Shown: positions 10,715-20,260, counted from the first letter of the stretch. The stretch: DNA of 64,000 nucleotides from Panax quinquefolius (GCA_020205615.1 CM035160.1:118704556-118768555), one strand, 5' to 3'. Made by a program: numbers and translations. The notes: a model not told the origin generated them from the letters alone.

Positions 10715-11080
10715 GTTGTTATTCCATTCTTTATTATTCTGTTGGAATAACCTGTCTGTACGGTCTATCGTATGCATGGTGAATTCTGTTGTTATTCCAT
10801 TCTTTATTATTCTGTTGGAATATCATGTCTGTGCGGGTTACGCGTGACCTGGTTCCATTCTTTATTATTCTGTTGGAATATCCTGTTTGTGCGGGTTAGG
10901 CATGACCTGGTTCCATTCTTTATCATTCTGTTGGAATAACCCGTCTGTGCGAATTTCGCAGGCCTGGTGAATTCTTCTATTATTCCATTCTTTATTATTC
11001 TGTTGGAATAACCTGTCTATGTGGATTACCGCATGCATGTTGAATGATCATTCATATTCATTCCTTATTAAATTATGGAA
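10715..11080 (+). repeat. Hairpin array I (TTATTCC/GGAATAA), element B
   Basis: Five units of about 58-72 bp with the core TTCCATTCTTTATTATTCTG followed by TTGGAATA. The arms TTATTCC and GGAATAA pair across a ~17-nt loop. The same array recurs at 18350-18740 here and, on the other strand, in C and G. Confidence 0.8.
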
Positions 11081-11404
11081 ATGATGTGTCTACGTGGATT
11101 ACCGCATGGTGGGCAAAAATCTATTTGCAGTTTCATATATTCTATTATACCCAGTTGGTTAAAGTTTTGGCTTCTATACTCCATGAAATTAGTAAAATAT
11201 CCTAGATATTTGCGCTTCATCCAGTATCTTTTCATGAAAATATTCTTCTGAGCATTATTGAATTTTACTCCACAAAACAGTATCATGTTAACAATTTGGA
11301 CGTTATTGATTTCTGGATAAATTAAATTATAAATCTTTAAAAATTTATCCTTGAACTTGTTTTTATTGAATTCTTATATCATTGTCATCATCCTCATGTT
11401 TATA

Positions 11405-11670
11405 ATATATTGAAAGTTATCTGTGGCCTGTAGTGCATAGATGGACTTGGTATGATTATGAACAGAAATTATTTGGTATAATCATAACTGTAATGTTACA
11501 AATGTTGTGGTAAAGGTCCTCATTGGCCCGTAGTGCATTGATGGACAAATGTTGGTATGATCATGACCATTAATGAAAACACGAATATCCTTGGCCCATA
11601 GTGCATGGATAATTCGTGGTCGTGATATCTAATGAATATCCTCGGTCAGTAGTCTGCGGGGGATGATGTG
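11405..11670 (+). repeat. Hairpin array II, element B 5' LTR
   Basis: Four units with loop GCCTGTAGTG, GCCCGTAGTG or GCCCATAGTG. Arms: ATCTGTG/CATAGAT, TCATTG/CATTGA, ATCCTTG/CATGGAT, and a damaged fourth near 11635. The 3' LTR version of the fourth is ATCCTTG/CAGGGAT, fully paired with one G-T. Confidence 0.75.
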
Positions 11671-11988
11671 GATTATTTATTAAGTCGAGTCTCAAATGAT
11701 AAAAGTGATGAAAACCTTTTAAATCATAGAAGATAGTAGATTTTATTCTCTACTTGACTCTTCTAATGGATTACTTGTTCCGCTGCAGTTAAACTTGATG
11801 TTTGTTATATTTTATCAGTTTAACACTGTTGAAGGCTAAAGAAAAATTATTCTGCATTATCTTAGTCATAATATTTCTTATTGGGCTAGTTGAGCTCACC
11901 CTTTTGCTTTCATTGTTCTCTTCAGGAATTGAGAACGTAGTCGGGTCTAGTCGGGGAACGGAGTGACGGTCCAGGTGATATCATTATT

Positions 11989-12037
11989 AGTCCTCACTAT
12001 TCTATGAAATAGTGTGATAATAAATGTATTGAGGACT
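11989..12037 (+). other. Conserved leader stem-loop, element B
   Basis: Outer arms AGTCCTCA (11989-11996) and TGAGGACT (12030-12037) with an inner CACTATT/AATAGTG stem (11995-12014). It is downstream of the splice acceptor, so it would be present in both spliced and unspliced RNA. Versions occur in C, E and G. Confidence 0.6.
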
Positions 12038-12192
12038 CCATTTGAGTTGAATACTATCTAGAAGACAATATTCGTATTAAAACTCTCAGTTATGTCTTGT
12101 CCTATTCTACACGACAGTTGTATTTAAATTTTGCACCATGTATTTGGCGACTCAAGATGGGTGATGTATACCTATTTTGGGGGCATCACAGT

Positions 12193-12204
12193 TGGTATCA
12201 AAGC
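12193..12204 (+). other. Primer-binding site (tRNA-iMet), element B
   Basis: TGGTATCAAAGC, one mismatch from the usual TGGTATCAGAGC, 2 nt after the LTR end. Confidence 0.8.
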
Positions 12205-12377
12205 TTAGGGATATGATCCCTGGCTGAGATGTTAAACAAAAACTAGGAGGGGAGAGCCGGGGAATTCCTTTGCTAGTATGATCAACTTAAGTTTATTTGG
12301 TATTTAATTGGTCGGTCAGAGTATAGGGATAATATGTTGCATGTCAATTAACCCTTGTTTTGTGGCAGTATTTGAAA

Positions 12378-13484
12378 ATGACATCCGAGAATGTTGAGAA
12401 TAGCAATGGAGCACAGGAGACCGTTGAGTCTCCACATATCAATAATCAGGATAATGTGCATCAGGAAGGCGACAATCCTCATGCAAACAACAACACTAAC
12501 CAAATGATGAACGATGGAATATTCAGAGGCTTTATGCAATTCATGCAACATCATGCGAGAGTGGCTCATGTCCAAAATGTAGGTGAAAACACTGGAAACT
12601 CTCGGACGATCACCGCTAAACAGTTTAAGGAGCTGGGACCACCGGAGTTTATTGGAGAGCCAAAACCACTTAAGGCGGAAGCATGGATAAAGCAGATCAA
12701 CAAGATATTTGATGTCTTGGGATGCTTCAAGGAGCAAAAATTTCCCTTTGCCACCTTTATGTTGCGAGGAGAGGCAGATTACTGGTGGGAATCGGTAAAG
12801 CGTACTCAACCTGTCGCACTGAAGTTGTCTTGGGAGAAGTTCCAAGAACTATTCAACGAAAAGTACTTTCCTGAAAGTATTCATCACATGAAAGAGGTAG
12901 AGTTCATCAAGTTAAATCAGAAAAATATAACCGTGTCGCAGTACGAGGCTAAGTTTACCGAGTTGTCCCGGTTTGCGTCTCACTTGGTTGATAATGAGGA
13001 AAGAATGACGCGGATGTTTCTAAGAGGTTTGAAACCTGAGATACGTCAATATCTAATTTCTCATAAACTATGTTTGTATTCAGATGTTGTAAATAGGGCT
13101 CAGTTATTATAGCGCGATAACAAGTCAACCCTAGAGAAAGTAGCCGGCAAAATGATAATACCGGTGGTAGCAGTCATCGAAGCGGTGACAACAAACGTGG
13201 AGGGAATCAATATGCCAGAAATGGTATCCACTTCGGTGGTAATCATGGCCAAGATAATAAAAGTGGACATTTCAAGAAGAGGAGATTCAACAATGATGGA
13301 AAGACATCATCACCAGCACCCGTTGTTAAGGAAGGAGAACGACCACCTATCATATGCTTCAAATGCGGAGGGGGGACACATCAGTCCAAACTGCATGATG
13401 CCATCCAAAGCGTGTTTTAATTGTTGAAGAGAAGGTCACCTAGCCCGATTTTGTCGTGCACCGAAGATAAGTCCAGTTGGAACG
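12378..13484 (+). pseudogene. gag of element B (capsid plus two zinc knuckles, broken)
   Basis: Gag forms the virus-like particle and packages element RNA. The start is placed at ATG 12378 (MTSENVENS), because the same MxSEN start occurs in C, E and G. After an Asn/His-rich N terminus, the retrotransposon Gag core runs from about residue 75: GPPEFIGEP, then EAWIKQINKIFDVLG, YWWESV, and the YFPESIHHMKEVEF and RMTRMFLRGLKP blocks. A TAG stop at 13110 ends the capsid. Beyond it, near 13350-13455, are two CCHC knuckles: the first (CFKCGG...GHISPNC) is split by a frameshift, and the second (CFNC*REGHLARFC) has a TGA after its second Cys. About 245 intact codons remain. Confidence 0.85.
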
Positions 13485-13544
13485 GTGACATAAAATGCCG
13501 TCCCAGACAAGTCAAAACTAGTAGTTCAAGGGAGAGCATTTGTT

Positions 13545-13934
13545 GTGACCTCCCAGAAAGCAAGGAACCCGAACGAGGTCATCACGTGTAAGCTTATCAT
13601 AAACTCTAGCGAAGTCTATACCTTATTTGATACTGGTTCTACCCATTCTTTTATTTCTCATACTTGCGCTCAACGTTTAAATTTGACTCTGGAGAAATTA
13701 GACTTTGACTTATCTGTGGAAACTCCGTTGGGAGAAACCTTCATTAAATCCACTGTTTATAAGTCTTTTTTGGATCAAATCGGTACCCTCACATTACCTG
13801 TCGATCTTATTTCATTGAAAATACTTGCATTTGACATGATTCTAGGGATTGATTGGTTAACTACTCATCATGCAAAAATTGATTATTTTCGTAAGGTTGT
13901 TAGCTTTCATATTCCTAACCAACATATTATGTGA
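13545..13934 (+). pseudogene. Aspartic protease of element B
   Basis: Retropepsin-like protease that would cut the Gag-Pol polyprotein. Catalytic motif LFDTGSTHSFIS near residue 28; the family uses D-[ST]-G, so the active Asp is present. The flap-side block VILGIDWL appears as MILGIDWLTTHH near residue 97. The 129-codon frame ends in a TGA at 13932. The sequence after it still reads as the protease-RT linker ([14 protein letters not shown] style), so the stop is a simple nonsense change. It is separated from gag by the damaged knuckle region and would normally be fused with RT. Confidence 0.8.
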
Positions 13935-14060
13935 ATTCAAGCAACCAAACCATTAAAATCAATCACTGTCATCTCAAGCCATAAAGCTATTTGTTTATTA
14001 AAAAACGGATGTCAAGCTTTCTTAGCTCATGTCACAAATTTAAACAAAAATACGTCAGAT

Positions 14061-15149
14061 TTGAATGATATTTCTATTATTAATAAATTTCCTGACGTAT
14101 TCCCTGAAGAACTTCCTGGCCTACCCCCAGAGCGTGAAATTGAATTTTGTATCGACTTTGAACCCGGTACAAAATCGATTTCCAAAACCCTATATCGAAT
14201 GGCTCTTATTAAACTTCAGGAGTTAAAGGCCCAATTGCAGGAATTGTTAGACATTGGTTTCATTCGTCCTAGTACGTCTCCTTGGGGTGCTCCTGTTCTA
14301 TTCGTGAAGATGAAAGATGGGAGTATGCGACTTTGTATTGAATACCGAGAATTCAACCATGTCACCATCAAGAATAGGTATCCGTTACCTCGCATTGATG
14401 ACATGTTTGACCGGTCGCAAAGAGCACAATTCTTTTCAAAGATCAATCTTCGTTCTGGATATCATCAGCTGAAGGTTAAAACTGAGGATATTCCAAAGAC
14501 GCCTTCGAACTTCGAAGACGGGCATTATGAATTCTTAGTCATGTCTTTTGGATTGACTAATGCTCCTGCTGCCTTCATGGATATGATGAACCGAGTATTC
14601 AAGGAATATTTGGATCACTTTGTGGTCATCTTTATTGATGACATCCTCATATTTTCCAAAAGCCGTGAAGATCATGAGCAACACTTGAGGCTGATACTCC
14701 AAAAGCTTCGTGAAAACAAGCTTTATGTCAAGTTAAAGAAATGCGAGTTCTGGCTTGAGGAAGTAGCATTCCTTGGGCACGTACTATCAAGTCATGGAAT
14801 ATCTGTTAACCTGGCAAAGATTGATGCTATTCAAAGCTTGGAGCAACCTAAATCAGTGACCGAAGTATGTAGCTTTCTCGCCTTAGCTGGTTATTATTGG
14901 AGATTTGTAGAAGGGTTTTCTCGAATCGCTACTCCATTAACTCAGCTGACTCAGAAACATAAAAAATTCGGTTGGAGCGTGGAATGTGAGAAGAGTTTTC
15001 AAGAACTCAAGAGGAGACGCATTTCAGCACCTGTTCTGACAATACCATCTGGTACGGAGGGATATGTCATCTACATTGATGCTTCATGCAAGGTTTTAGG
15101 ATGTGTTCTCATGCAACATGGGAAATTCATAGCCTATGCCTCACGATAA
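14061..15149 (+). pseudogene. Reverse transcriptase of element B
   Basis: A 362-codon open frame covering the whole RT and the start of RNase H. Family blocks in order: [49 protein letters not shown], the palm motif, [15 protein letters not shown], the FIDDILIFS active-site loop (intact), [13 protein letters not shown] and [12 protein letters not shown]. The first palm motif reads [11 protein letters not shown] where the family has [11 protein letters not shown], so a metal-binding Asp is Asn and catalysis should fail despite the open frame. After the thumb, [17 protein letters not shown] is the first RNase H strand. The frame closes with TAA just after YASR. Confidence 0.9.
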
Positions 15150-15420
15150 CTCAAAGAATATGAGAGGAATTATCCTACTCATGATCTAGAGTTGGCAGCT
15201 GTCGTTTTTGCACTTAAAATCTAGAGTCATTACCTGTATGGGGAGAAAGTGGAGATCTTTACAGATCATAAAAGCCTCAAATATTTCTTCACTCAAAAGG
15301 AACTCAACATGCGGCAATGACGTTGGCTTGAACTGCTGAAAGATTATGATCATACTATTCAATACCATCCTGGTAAAGCGAACGTAAGAGTAGCGCATTG
15401 AGTAGAAAGATCATATACTG
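15150..15420 (+). pseudogene. RNase H of element B
   Basis: Continues in the RT frame: [18 protein letters not shown], then [20 protein letters not shown], then [20 protein letters not shown]. Two stops interrupt it: a TAG replacing Trp after ALKI, and a TGA replacing Arg after ELNMRQ. Both fit C-to-T changes (TGG to TAG, CGA to TGA). A frameshift then breaks the [10 protein letters not shown] end. RNase H degrades the RNA strand during cDNA synthesis. Confidence 0.85.
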
Positions 15421-15654
15421 CATCTGAGTCGCGATATTGTCAATGCAAAGGCCCATTTTATATGACTTGCAAAGGATGGAGATAGAGTTTAAGGCTCCAG
15501 GGACCCATGTGATGATAGCGAATATACGAGTAGAACCGACTTTAATCAATAAAGTTAAAGTTGCTCAACCTACAGACCTAGAGCTAATGCGTATGAAGTA
15601 GAAAGTGCAAGAAGGTGCTATGCCGGAAGCAAGAATCGATGAAAAAGGAATACT

Positions 15655-16673
15655 TTGAGTCAACTCTAGACTTTGTTTTTCTAACGACCCTGATTTAAAG
15701 TATAAAATCATGATGGAGGTGCACAACACACCGTTTGCAATCCATCCTAGGAGTACCAAAATGTATCATGATCTTCGACATACATTTTGGTGGAGCAATA
15801 TGAAGAGAGAGATCGTAGAGTTTATCTCAAGGTGTCTAACTTGTCAACGAGTCAAGGCAAAGGATCAAGTACCAAAAGGTCCATTGCAACCACTTGAAAT
15901 TCTAGAATGGAAGTGGGAGTACATTACCATAGATTTCATTACCGGTCTTCCCAAGGTTTCTCAAGGCATAGATGCGATTTGGGTCATTGTTAATAGATTG
16001 ACCAAGTCAGCTCACTACTTAGCTATACAAGAAACTTAAACACTTGAACGTCTTGCTCGTATGTACATAAATGAGATTGTAAGACTGCATGGTATGCCAG
16101 TATCCATAGTTTTTGATCGAGACCCAAGATTCACTTCACAATTTTGGGTTAGTTTGCAGAAAGCTATGGGCACGGATTCTGATTTAGCTTTCGGCATATC
16201 ATCCTCGAATGACATCAGGCGATGGAGAGAGGACTATTCAAACTCTTGAAGATCTATTAAGACTTTGTGTCCTTGACTTCAAGGGAAGTTGGGACAAGTT
16301 CTTACCATTGGTGGAGTTTTCCTACAACAACATTTATCAAGCAAGTATTGGCATGGCTCTATTCGAGGCGTTGTATGGAAGAAAGTGTCGTTCTCCAATA
16401 TGATGGGATGAGGTGGGTGAAGCAACGTTGTTGGGAACGGAGTTGGTACGTATGAATACAGAAAAAGTACAAACGATCTGACAATGTATAAAAACCTCAC
16501 AAGATCGACAAAAAAGTTATGATGATCTTCATCGAAAGGACGTAGAATTCGATATTGGAGATCATGTGTTGTTACGTGTTGCTCCATGGAAATGAGTTAC
16601 GAGAGTTGGAAAGAGAGAAAAGCTCAATCTTCGATTCATTGGCCCATTTTTAATCCTCGATCGAGTAGGAACT
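15655..16673 (+). pseudogene. Integrase of element B
   Basis: Inserts cDNA into the host genome. The N-terminal zinc-binding region is seen as [18 protein letters not shown] and RCLTCQRVKA (His-His-Cys-Cys). The core shows the first Asp in YITIDFITGLP (~15932) and the second in [10 protein letters not shown] (~16120). A frameshift after KAMGTDS loses the [10 protein letters not shown] segment; the frame resumes at [12 protein letters not shown], which holds the catalytic Glu. A TAA sits after LAIQET (16037). The C-terminal part from 16404 on, including KLNLRFIGPF near 16622, has several stops. All three DDE residues survive, but the protein is in at least four pieces. Confidence 0.85.
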
Positions 16674-17012
16674 ATGGCCTATAGACTTGCTTTACCGCCA
16701 AATATGTCTCGTGTTCATAAAATTTTTCACATATCTATGTTACGTAAATATGTGAAAGACCCGCACCATATTATTGATTTAGAACCGGATGAAATAGCAG
16801 AAGATTTAACGTTTGAAGAGGTTCCTGTTAAAATCTTGGATAAGAAGGAGCATATTTTACGCTCCAAGGTTATACCTCAAGATAAAGTTTTGTGGAGAAA
16901 CCACGATGTTGAGGAAATGACCTGGGAGTTAGAATCTGAAATGAAATCAAGGTATCCTTACCTCTTCAACATACCAGGTACGTACCCTAATTTCGAGGGC
17001 AAAATTTCATAA
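16674..17012 (+). pseudogene. Integrase C-terminus with chromodomain, element B
   Basis: An open frame of 112 codons closing pol. It reads MAYRLALPPNMSRVHKIFH, then HISMLRKYVKDPHHIIDLEP, then a chromodomain with VLWRNHDVEEMTWELESEM and a closing RYPYLFNIPGTYPNFEGK. In chromoviruses this domain directs insertion to chromatin marked by histone methylation. The aromatic positions of the fold seem kept (LW, TW). This is the only complete chromodomain among the B-type copies in the window: C has lost its core and E and A all or nearly all of it. Confidence 0.85.
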
Positions 17013-17023
17013 GAAGGGGAGGT
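17011..17023 (+). other. Polypurine tract, element B
   Basis: AAGAAGGGGAGGT directly before the LTR start TGTAAGACCCC. It primes plus-strand DNA synthesis. Confidence 0.85.
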
Positions 17024-17994
17024 TGTAAGACCCCAACTTTTATGAATAAAGATGAATTTTCTATAAATATCATTTTTGAATATTAAGGTGTGAATTTGTT
17101 ATAATGTTATAGTTGTGGGTAATATTTATAAATTTTGCAAAGTAAGCAAATTGCTATAAAATATTCATTTGGTCAGGGAATATTCTTTTTGTCTGAGAAT
17201 ATTCGTACGACGACACAATTAATTGTGGACCCCACAGCAGAATTATTGTCGGAGTTAGAAAACGACAAAATTATCTTTTTATAAAAATAACGGCGAAAGT
17301 TTTACCGTTAACTGTTGAAATACCCGGTGGTAAAAGTACAGTAATACGCATGGTTGCATAATAGCACACGGTATTGTACAGCATCTTGGATTATTGATGC
17401 TTACGTAAGAAGTCACTACTCAATAATTGTTACACTAATTACTGTTCAATACTTTATTTTATTGATTCAATAATTGCTACGTTGATATTTTATATTATTG
17501 ATTCAATAATTGTCATTGCACAGTATTTCAAATTATCAAATCAATAATTCATATTATTTGAATAATATTATTATTTACATTATTGACAATGTCTAGAAAG
17601 TTCTATCGAGGGAAGGGGTTTGGTCACCTAATTGTGCTTCAATAGGGAGAAATCCTTATCGGAAAGCCCCCTCTTTCTTGGGAACGACCTGGTTGTCAAT
17701 ATTTTAATTTTGTAATATTATTTATGAATAATTAATTGTTGATATATATGATAAGAAAATATTTATTCGAAGTGGATTTAAACTGAGGAATTTTTAGCAT
17801 GTGACATTTGTTGAAAGTTGGTATTTTTTCTTTTTTGATAAAATAATTCATTTAAATATATTATTATAATATTACATTATAGTAGTATGATGTGATTATA
17901 TAATAGTACATTTTTTATAATTTGAATGGTAGCATTATTATAGTAAATTCATGGTATAAAAGTAAAAGGAGGTGGAAGAGAACAAATTAAATTT

Positions 17995-18115
17995 GAATTC
18001 CTATGATGCAATCGATGATGTCATTAGGCGATGAGGTAAGCGATGATGTCATCGGACGATGAGATAAGCAATGATGTAATATGATCGATAATGTCAGCGA
18101 TGATGTCATAAATTA
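17995..18115 (+). promoter_or_regulatory. TGATGTCA repeat cluster upstream of TATA, element B
   Basis: GATGATGTCAT and close variants occur about five times within 120 bp, ending ~40 bp before the TATA box at 18153. The core resembles bZIP-type TGACGTCA sites. An enhancer role is inferred. Confidence 0.45.
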
Positions 18116-18152
18116 TGGTGAAAAGACTATTTTACTCTTACTCTGCCAAGCG

Positions 18153-18160
18153 TATAAATA
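18153..18160 (+). promoter_or_regulatory. TATA box, element B 3' LTR
   Basis: CGTATAAATAGAAGCTC, followed by a GA-rich leader and donor AAG|GTAAGG at 18288/18289. Confidence 0.65.
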
Positions 18161-19646
18161 GAAGCTCATTTCTTCATTATTTTCACCAATTCATTCAATC
18201 TATAGAGATAGAAAGTATAGAGAGAATAAGAGAGAAAGAAGAAGAGTATTTTTTACTACACTATTGCAGTATCCAATCTCCTACTAAGGTAAGGGGTATT
18301 ATTTCTTTCGTATTCATGAAGAGAGTTATTTTCTTTCAATACTCGTAAGGGTTGTTATTTCATTCTTTATTATTCTGTTGGAATAACCTGTCTGTGCAGT
18401 CTATCGCATACCTGGTGAATTCTGTTGTTATTCCATTCTTTATTATTTTGTTGGAATATCCCATGCATGCGGATTACGCATGACTGGTTCCATTCTTTAT
18501 TATTCTCGTTGGAATATCCTCGTCTGCATGCAGATTACGCATTTGACACAGGTTCCATTCTTTATCATTCTGTTGGAATAATCTGCATGCGTGCGATTTC
18601 GCACGCTTTGGTGAATTCTTCATTATTCCATTCTTTATTATTTTGTTCAATAACTTGTCAATGTGGATTACCGTATGCATGGTGAATGATCCTTCGTATT
18701 CATTCCTTATTAAATTGTGGAAATGATCTGTCTACGTGGATTACCGCATGGTAGGCAAAAATTCATTTGCAGTTTCATCTATTCTATTATACTCAGTTGG
18801 TTAAAGTTTTGGTTTCTATACTCTATGAAATTAGTAGAATATCCTGGATATTTGCGCTTCATCCAGTATCTTTTCATGGAAATATTCTTCTGAGCATTCA
18901 TGAATTTTACTCCACAAAACAGTATCATGTTGACAATTTGGACGTTATTGATTTCTGGATAAATTAAATTATAAATTTTTAAAAATTTATCCTTGAATTT
19001 GTTTTATTGAATTCTTATATCATTGTCATCATCCTCATATTTATAATATGTTGAAAGTCATCTGTGGCCTGTAGTGCATAGATGGACTTGGTATGATTAT
19101 GACCAGGGATTATTCGGTATAATCATGACCGTAATGTTACAAATTTTGTGGTAAAGGTCCTCATTGGCCCGTAGTGCGTTGATGGACAGTTGTTGGTATG
19201 ATCATGAACATTGATGAAAACACGAATATCCTTGGCCCGTAGTGCATGGATAATTTGTGGTCGTGATACTAATGAATATCCTTGGCCGTAGTGCAGGGAT
19301 GATGTGGATTATTTATTAAGCTGAGTCTCAGCGATAAAAGTGATGAAAAACATTTTAAATCATAGAAGATAGTAAATTTATTCTCTACTTGACTCTTCTA
19401 ATGGATTGCTTGTTCCGCTGCAGTTAAACTTGATGTTTGTTATATTTTATCAGTTTAACACTGTTGAAGGCTAAAGAAAAATTATTCTGCATTATCTAAG
19501 TCATAATATTTCTTATTGGGCTAGTCGGGGAACATCGTAACGGTCCAGATTATAGCATTAGTAGTCCTCACTATTCTATAAAATAGTGTGATAATAAATG
19601 TATTGAGGACTCCATTTAAGTTGAATAATGTCTAGAAGACAATATT

Positions 19647-19892
19647 TTTGTCGTTTTCTCATTCCGACAATAATTCCGTTGCGGGGTCCACCAATAATTG
19701 TGCCGTTGCACGAATATTCCCTGATAAAACAAATATTCCCCGACCAATTGAATATAATATGACAACTTGCATACTTTGCAAAATTTATAAATACTACCCA
19801 CAACTATAATATTTTATCAAATCCACACCATAATATTCAAAAAAATATTTCGAGAAATTAAAATTTTTATTCATAAAATCTGGGGTCTCACA
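19647..19892 (-). repeat. Element C 3' LTR fragment
   Basis: LTR start in element sense (TGTGAGACCCCAGATTTTAT, beginning at 19892). It matches the outer part of the 5' LTR at 24535-24697 and 43605-43699. The rest is lost at the junction with B. Confidence 0.85.
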
Positions 19893-19903
19893 ATCTCCCC
19901 TCC

Positions 19904-20260
19904 TTATGAAATTTTGCCCTTGAAATTTACGTACGTACCTGGTATGCCGAAGAGGTGAAGATACCTTGACTTCATTTCAGATTCTAATTCTTGAGGTATA
20001 ACCTTTGAGCGTCGAATATGATCCTTCTTATCCAAGATGTTAACACGTATCTCCTCGTACGTTAAATCTTCTGCTATCTCGTCTGGTTCTAAATTAATAA
20101 TGTGGTTCGGGTCATCCATATATTTATGTAACCTCGATATGTAAAAAAAATGTTATGAACATGCAACATACTTGGCGGTAAAACGAGTCTATAGGCCACA
20201 GTTCCTACTTCATCGAGAATTTCAAATGGGCCAATTAAATCGAGGGTTGAGATTTCCTCT
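19904..20260 (-). pseudogene. Integrase C-terminus and gutted chromodomain, element C
   Basis: In element sense: FIGPFEILDEVGTVAYR (~20215), LPPSMLHVHNIF, then an open frame of 71 codons with DPNHIINLEPDEIAEDLTYE, KVIPQ, ELESEMKSRY and FGIPGTYVNFKGKIS. Compared with B, the 15 or so residues between PQ and ELESEM (the VLWRNHDVEEMTW heart of the chromodomain) are deleted in frame. The integrase core is absent: the RNase H linker joins directly to this region near 20250. Confidence 0.75.

Larger units (their letters stand above)
10652..11925 (+). other. Predicted leader intron, element B
   Basis: Donor AATAAG|GTAAGGGG (intron starts at 10652) and acceptor CATTGTTCTCTTCAG|GAATTG (AG at 11924-11925) are strong plant-type sites. 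The first exon is GA-rich (10562-10610). The intron contains both hairpin arrays. The next exon holds the leader stem-loop, the LTR end, the primer site and gag. Confidence 0.6.
10512..12190 (+). repeat. Element B 5' LTR (5' truncated)
   Basis: Collinear with 18150-19640 of the 3' LTR and ends GGGGGCATCACA directly before the primer site. The first ~1.1 kb (U3 upstream of the TATA box) is missing. Confidence 0.85.
10512..19646 (+). mobile_element. Element B: chromodomain-type Ty3/gypsy retrotransposon (decayed)
   Basis: Order of parts: truncated 5' LTR, primer site, gag with zinc knuckles, protease, RT, RNase H, integrase, chromodomain, purine tract, 3' LTR. This protease-RT-RNaseH-integrase order with a terminal chromodomain is the layout of plant chromoviruses (Tekay/Del-like by sequence style). 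Each domain is recognisable but broken by stops or frameshifts. Both outer ends are lost: the left LTR starts at its TATA box, fused to a Tat/Ogre LTR, and the right LTR is fused to element C. Confidence 0.9.
17024..19646 (+). repeat. Element B 3' LTR (3' end missing)
   Basis: Starts TGTAAGACCCCAACTTTT. It contains AT-rich U3 with repeated CAATAATTG phrases (17420-17590), a conserved GC-richer block (17600-17690, GGTTTGGTCACCTAATTG), TATA at 18153, donor at 18289, array I (18350-18740) and array II (19055-19300). The splice acceptor is gone: about 70 bp between two CTAGT copies (near 19520) has been deleted. The last ~140 bp is replaced by element C at about 19646. Confidence 0.85.

Noticed and set aside
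12193..12204. tRNA gene at primer-binding sites
   Set aside because: Only the 12 nt complementary to the tRNA 3' end are present; no cloverleaf.
18425..18685. ORFs rich in Phe/His/Ser in B's 3' LTR and similar minus ORFs at 23242-23638, 49661-50094 and 55650-56243
   Set aside because: They read hairpin array I repeats in the LTR intron and are not conserved in frame between units.
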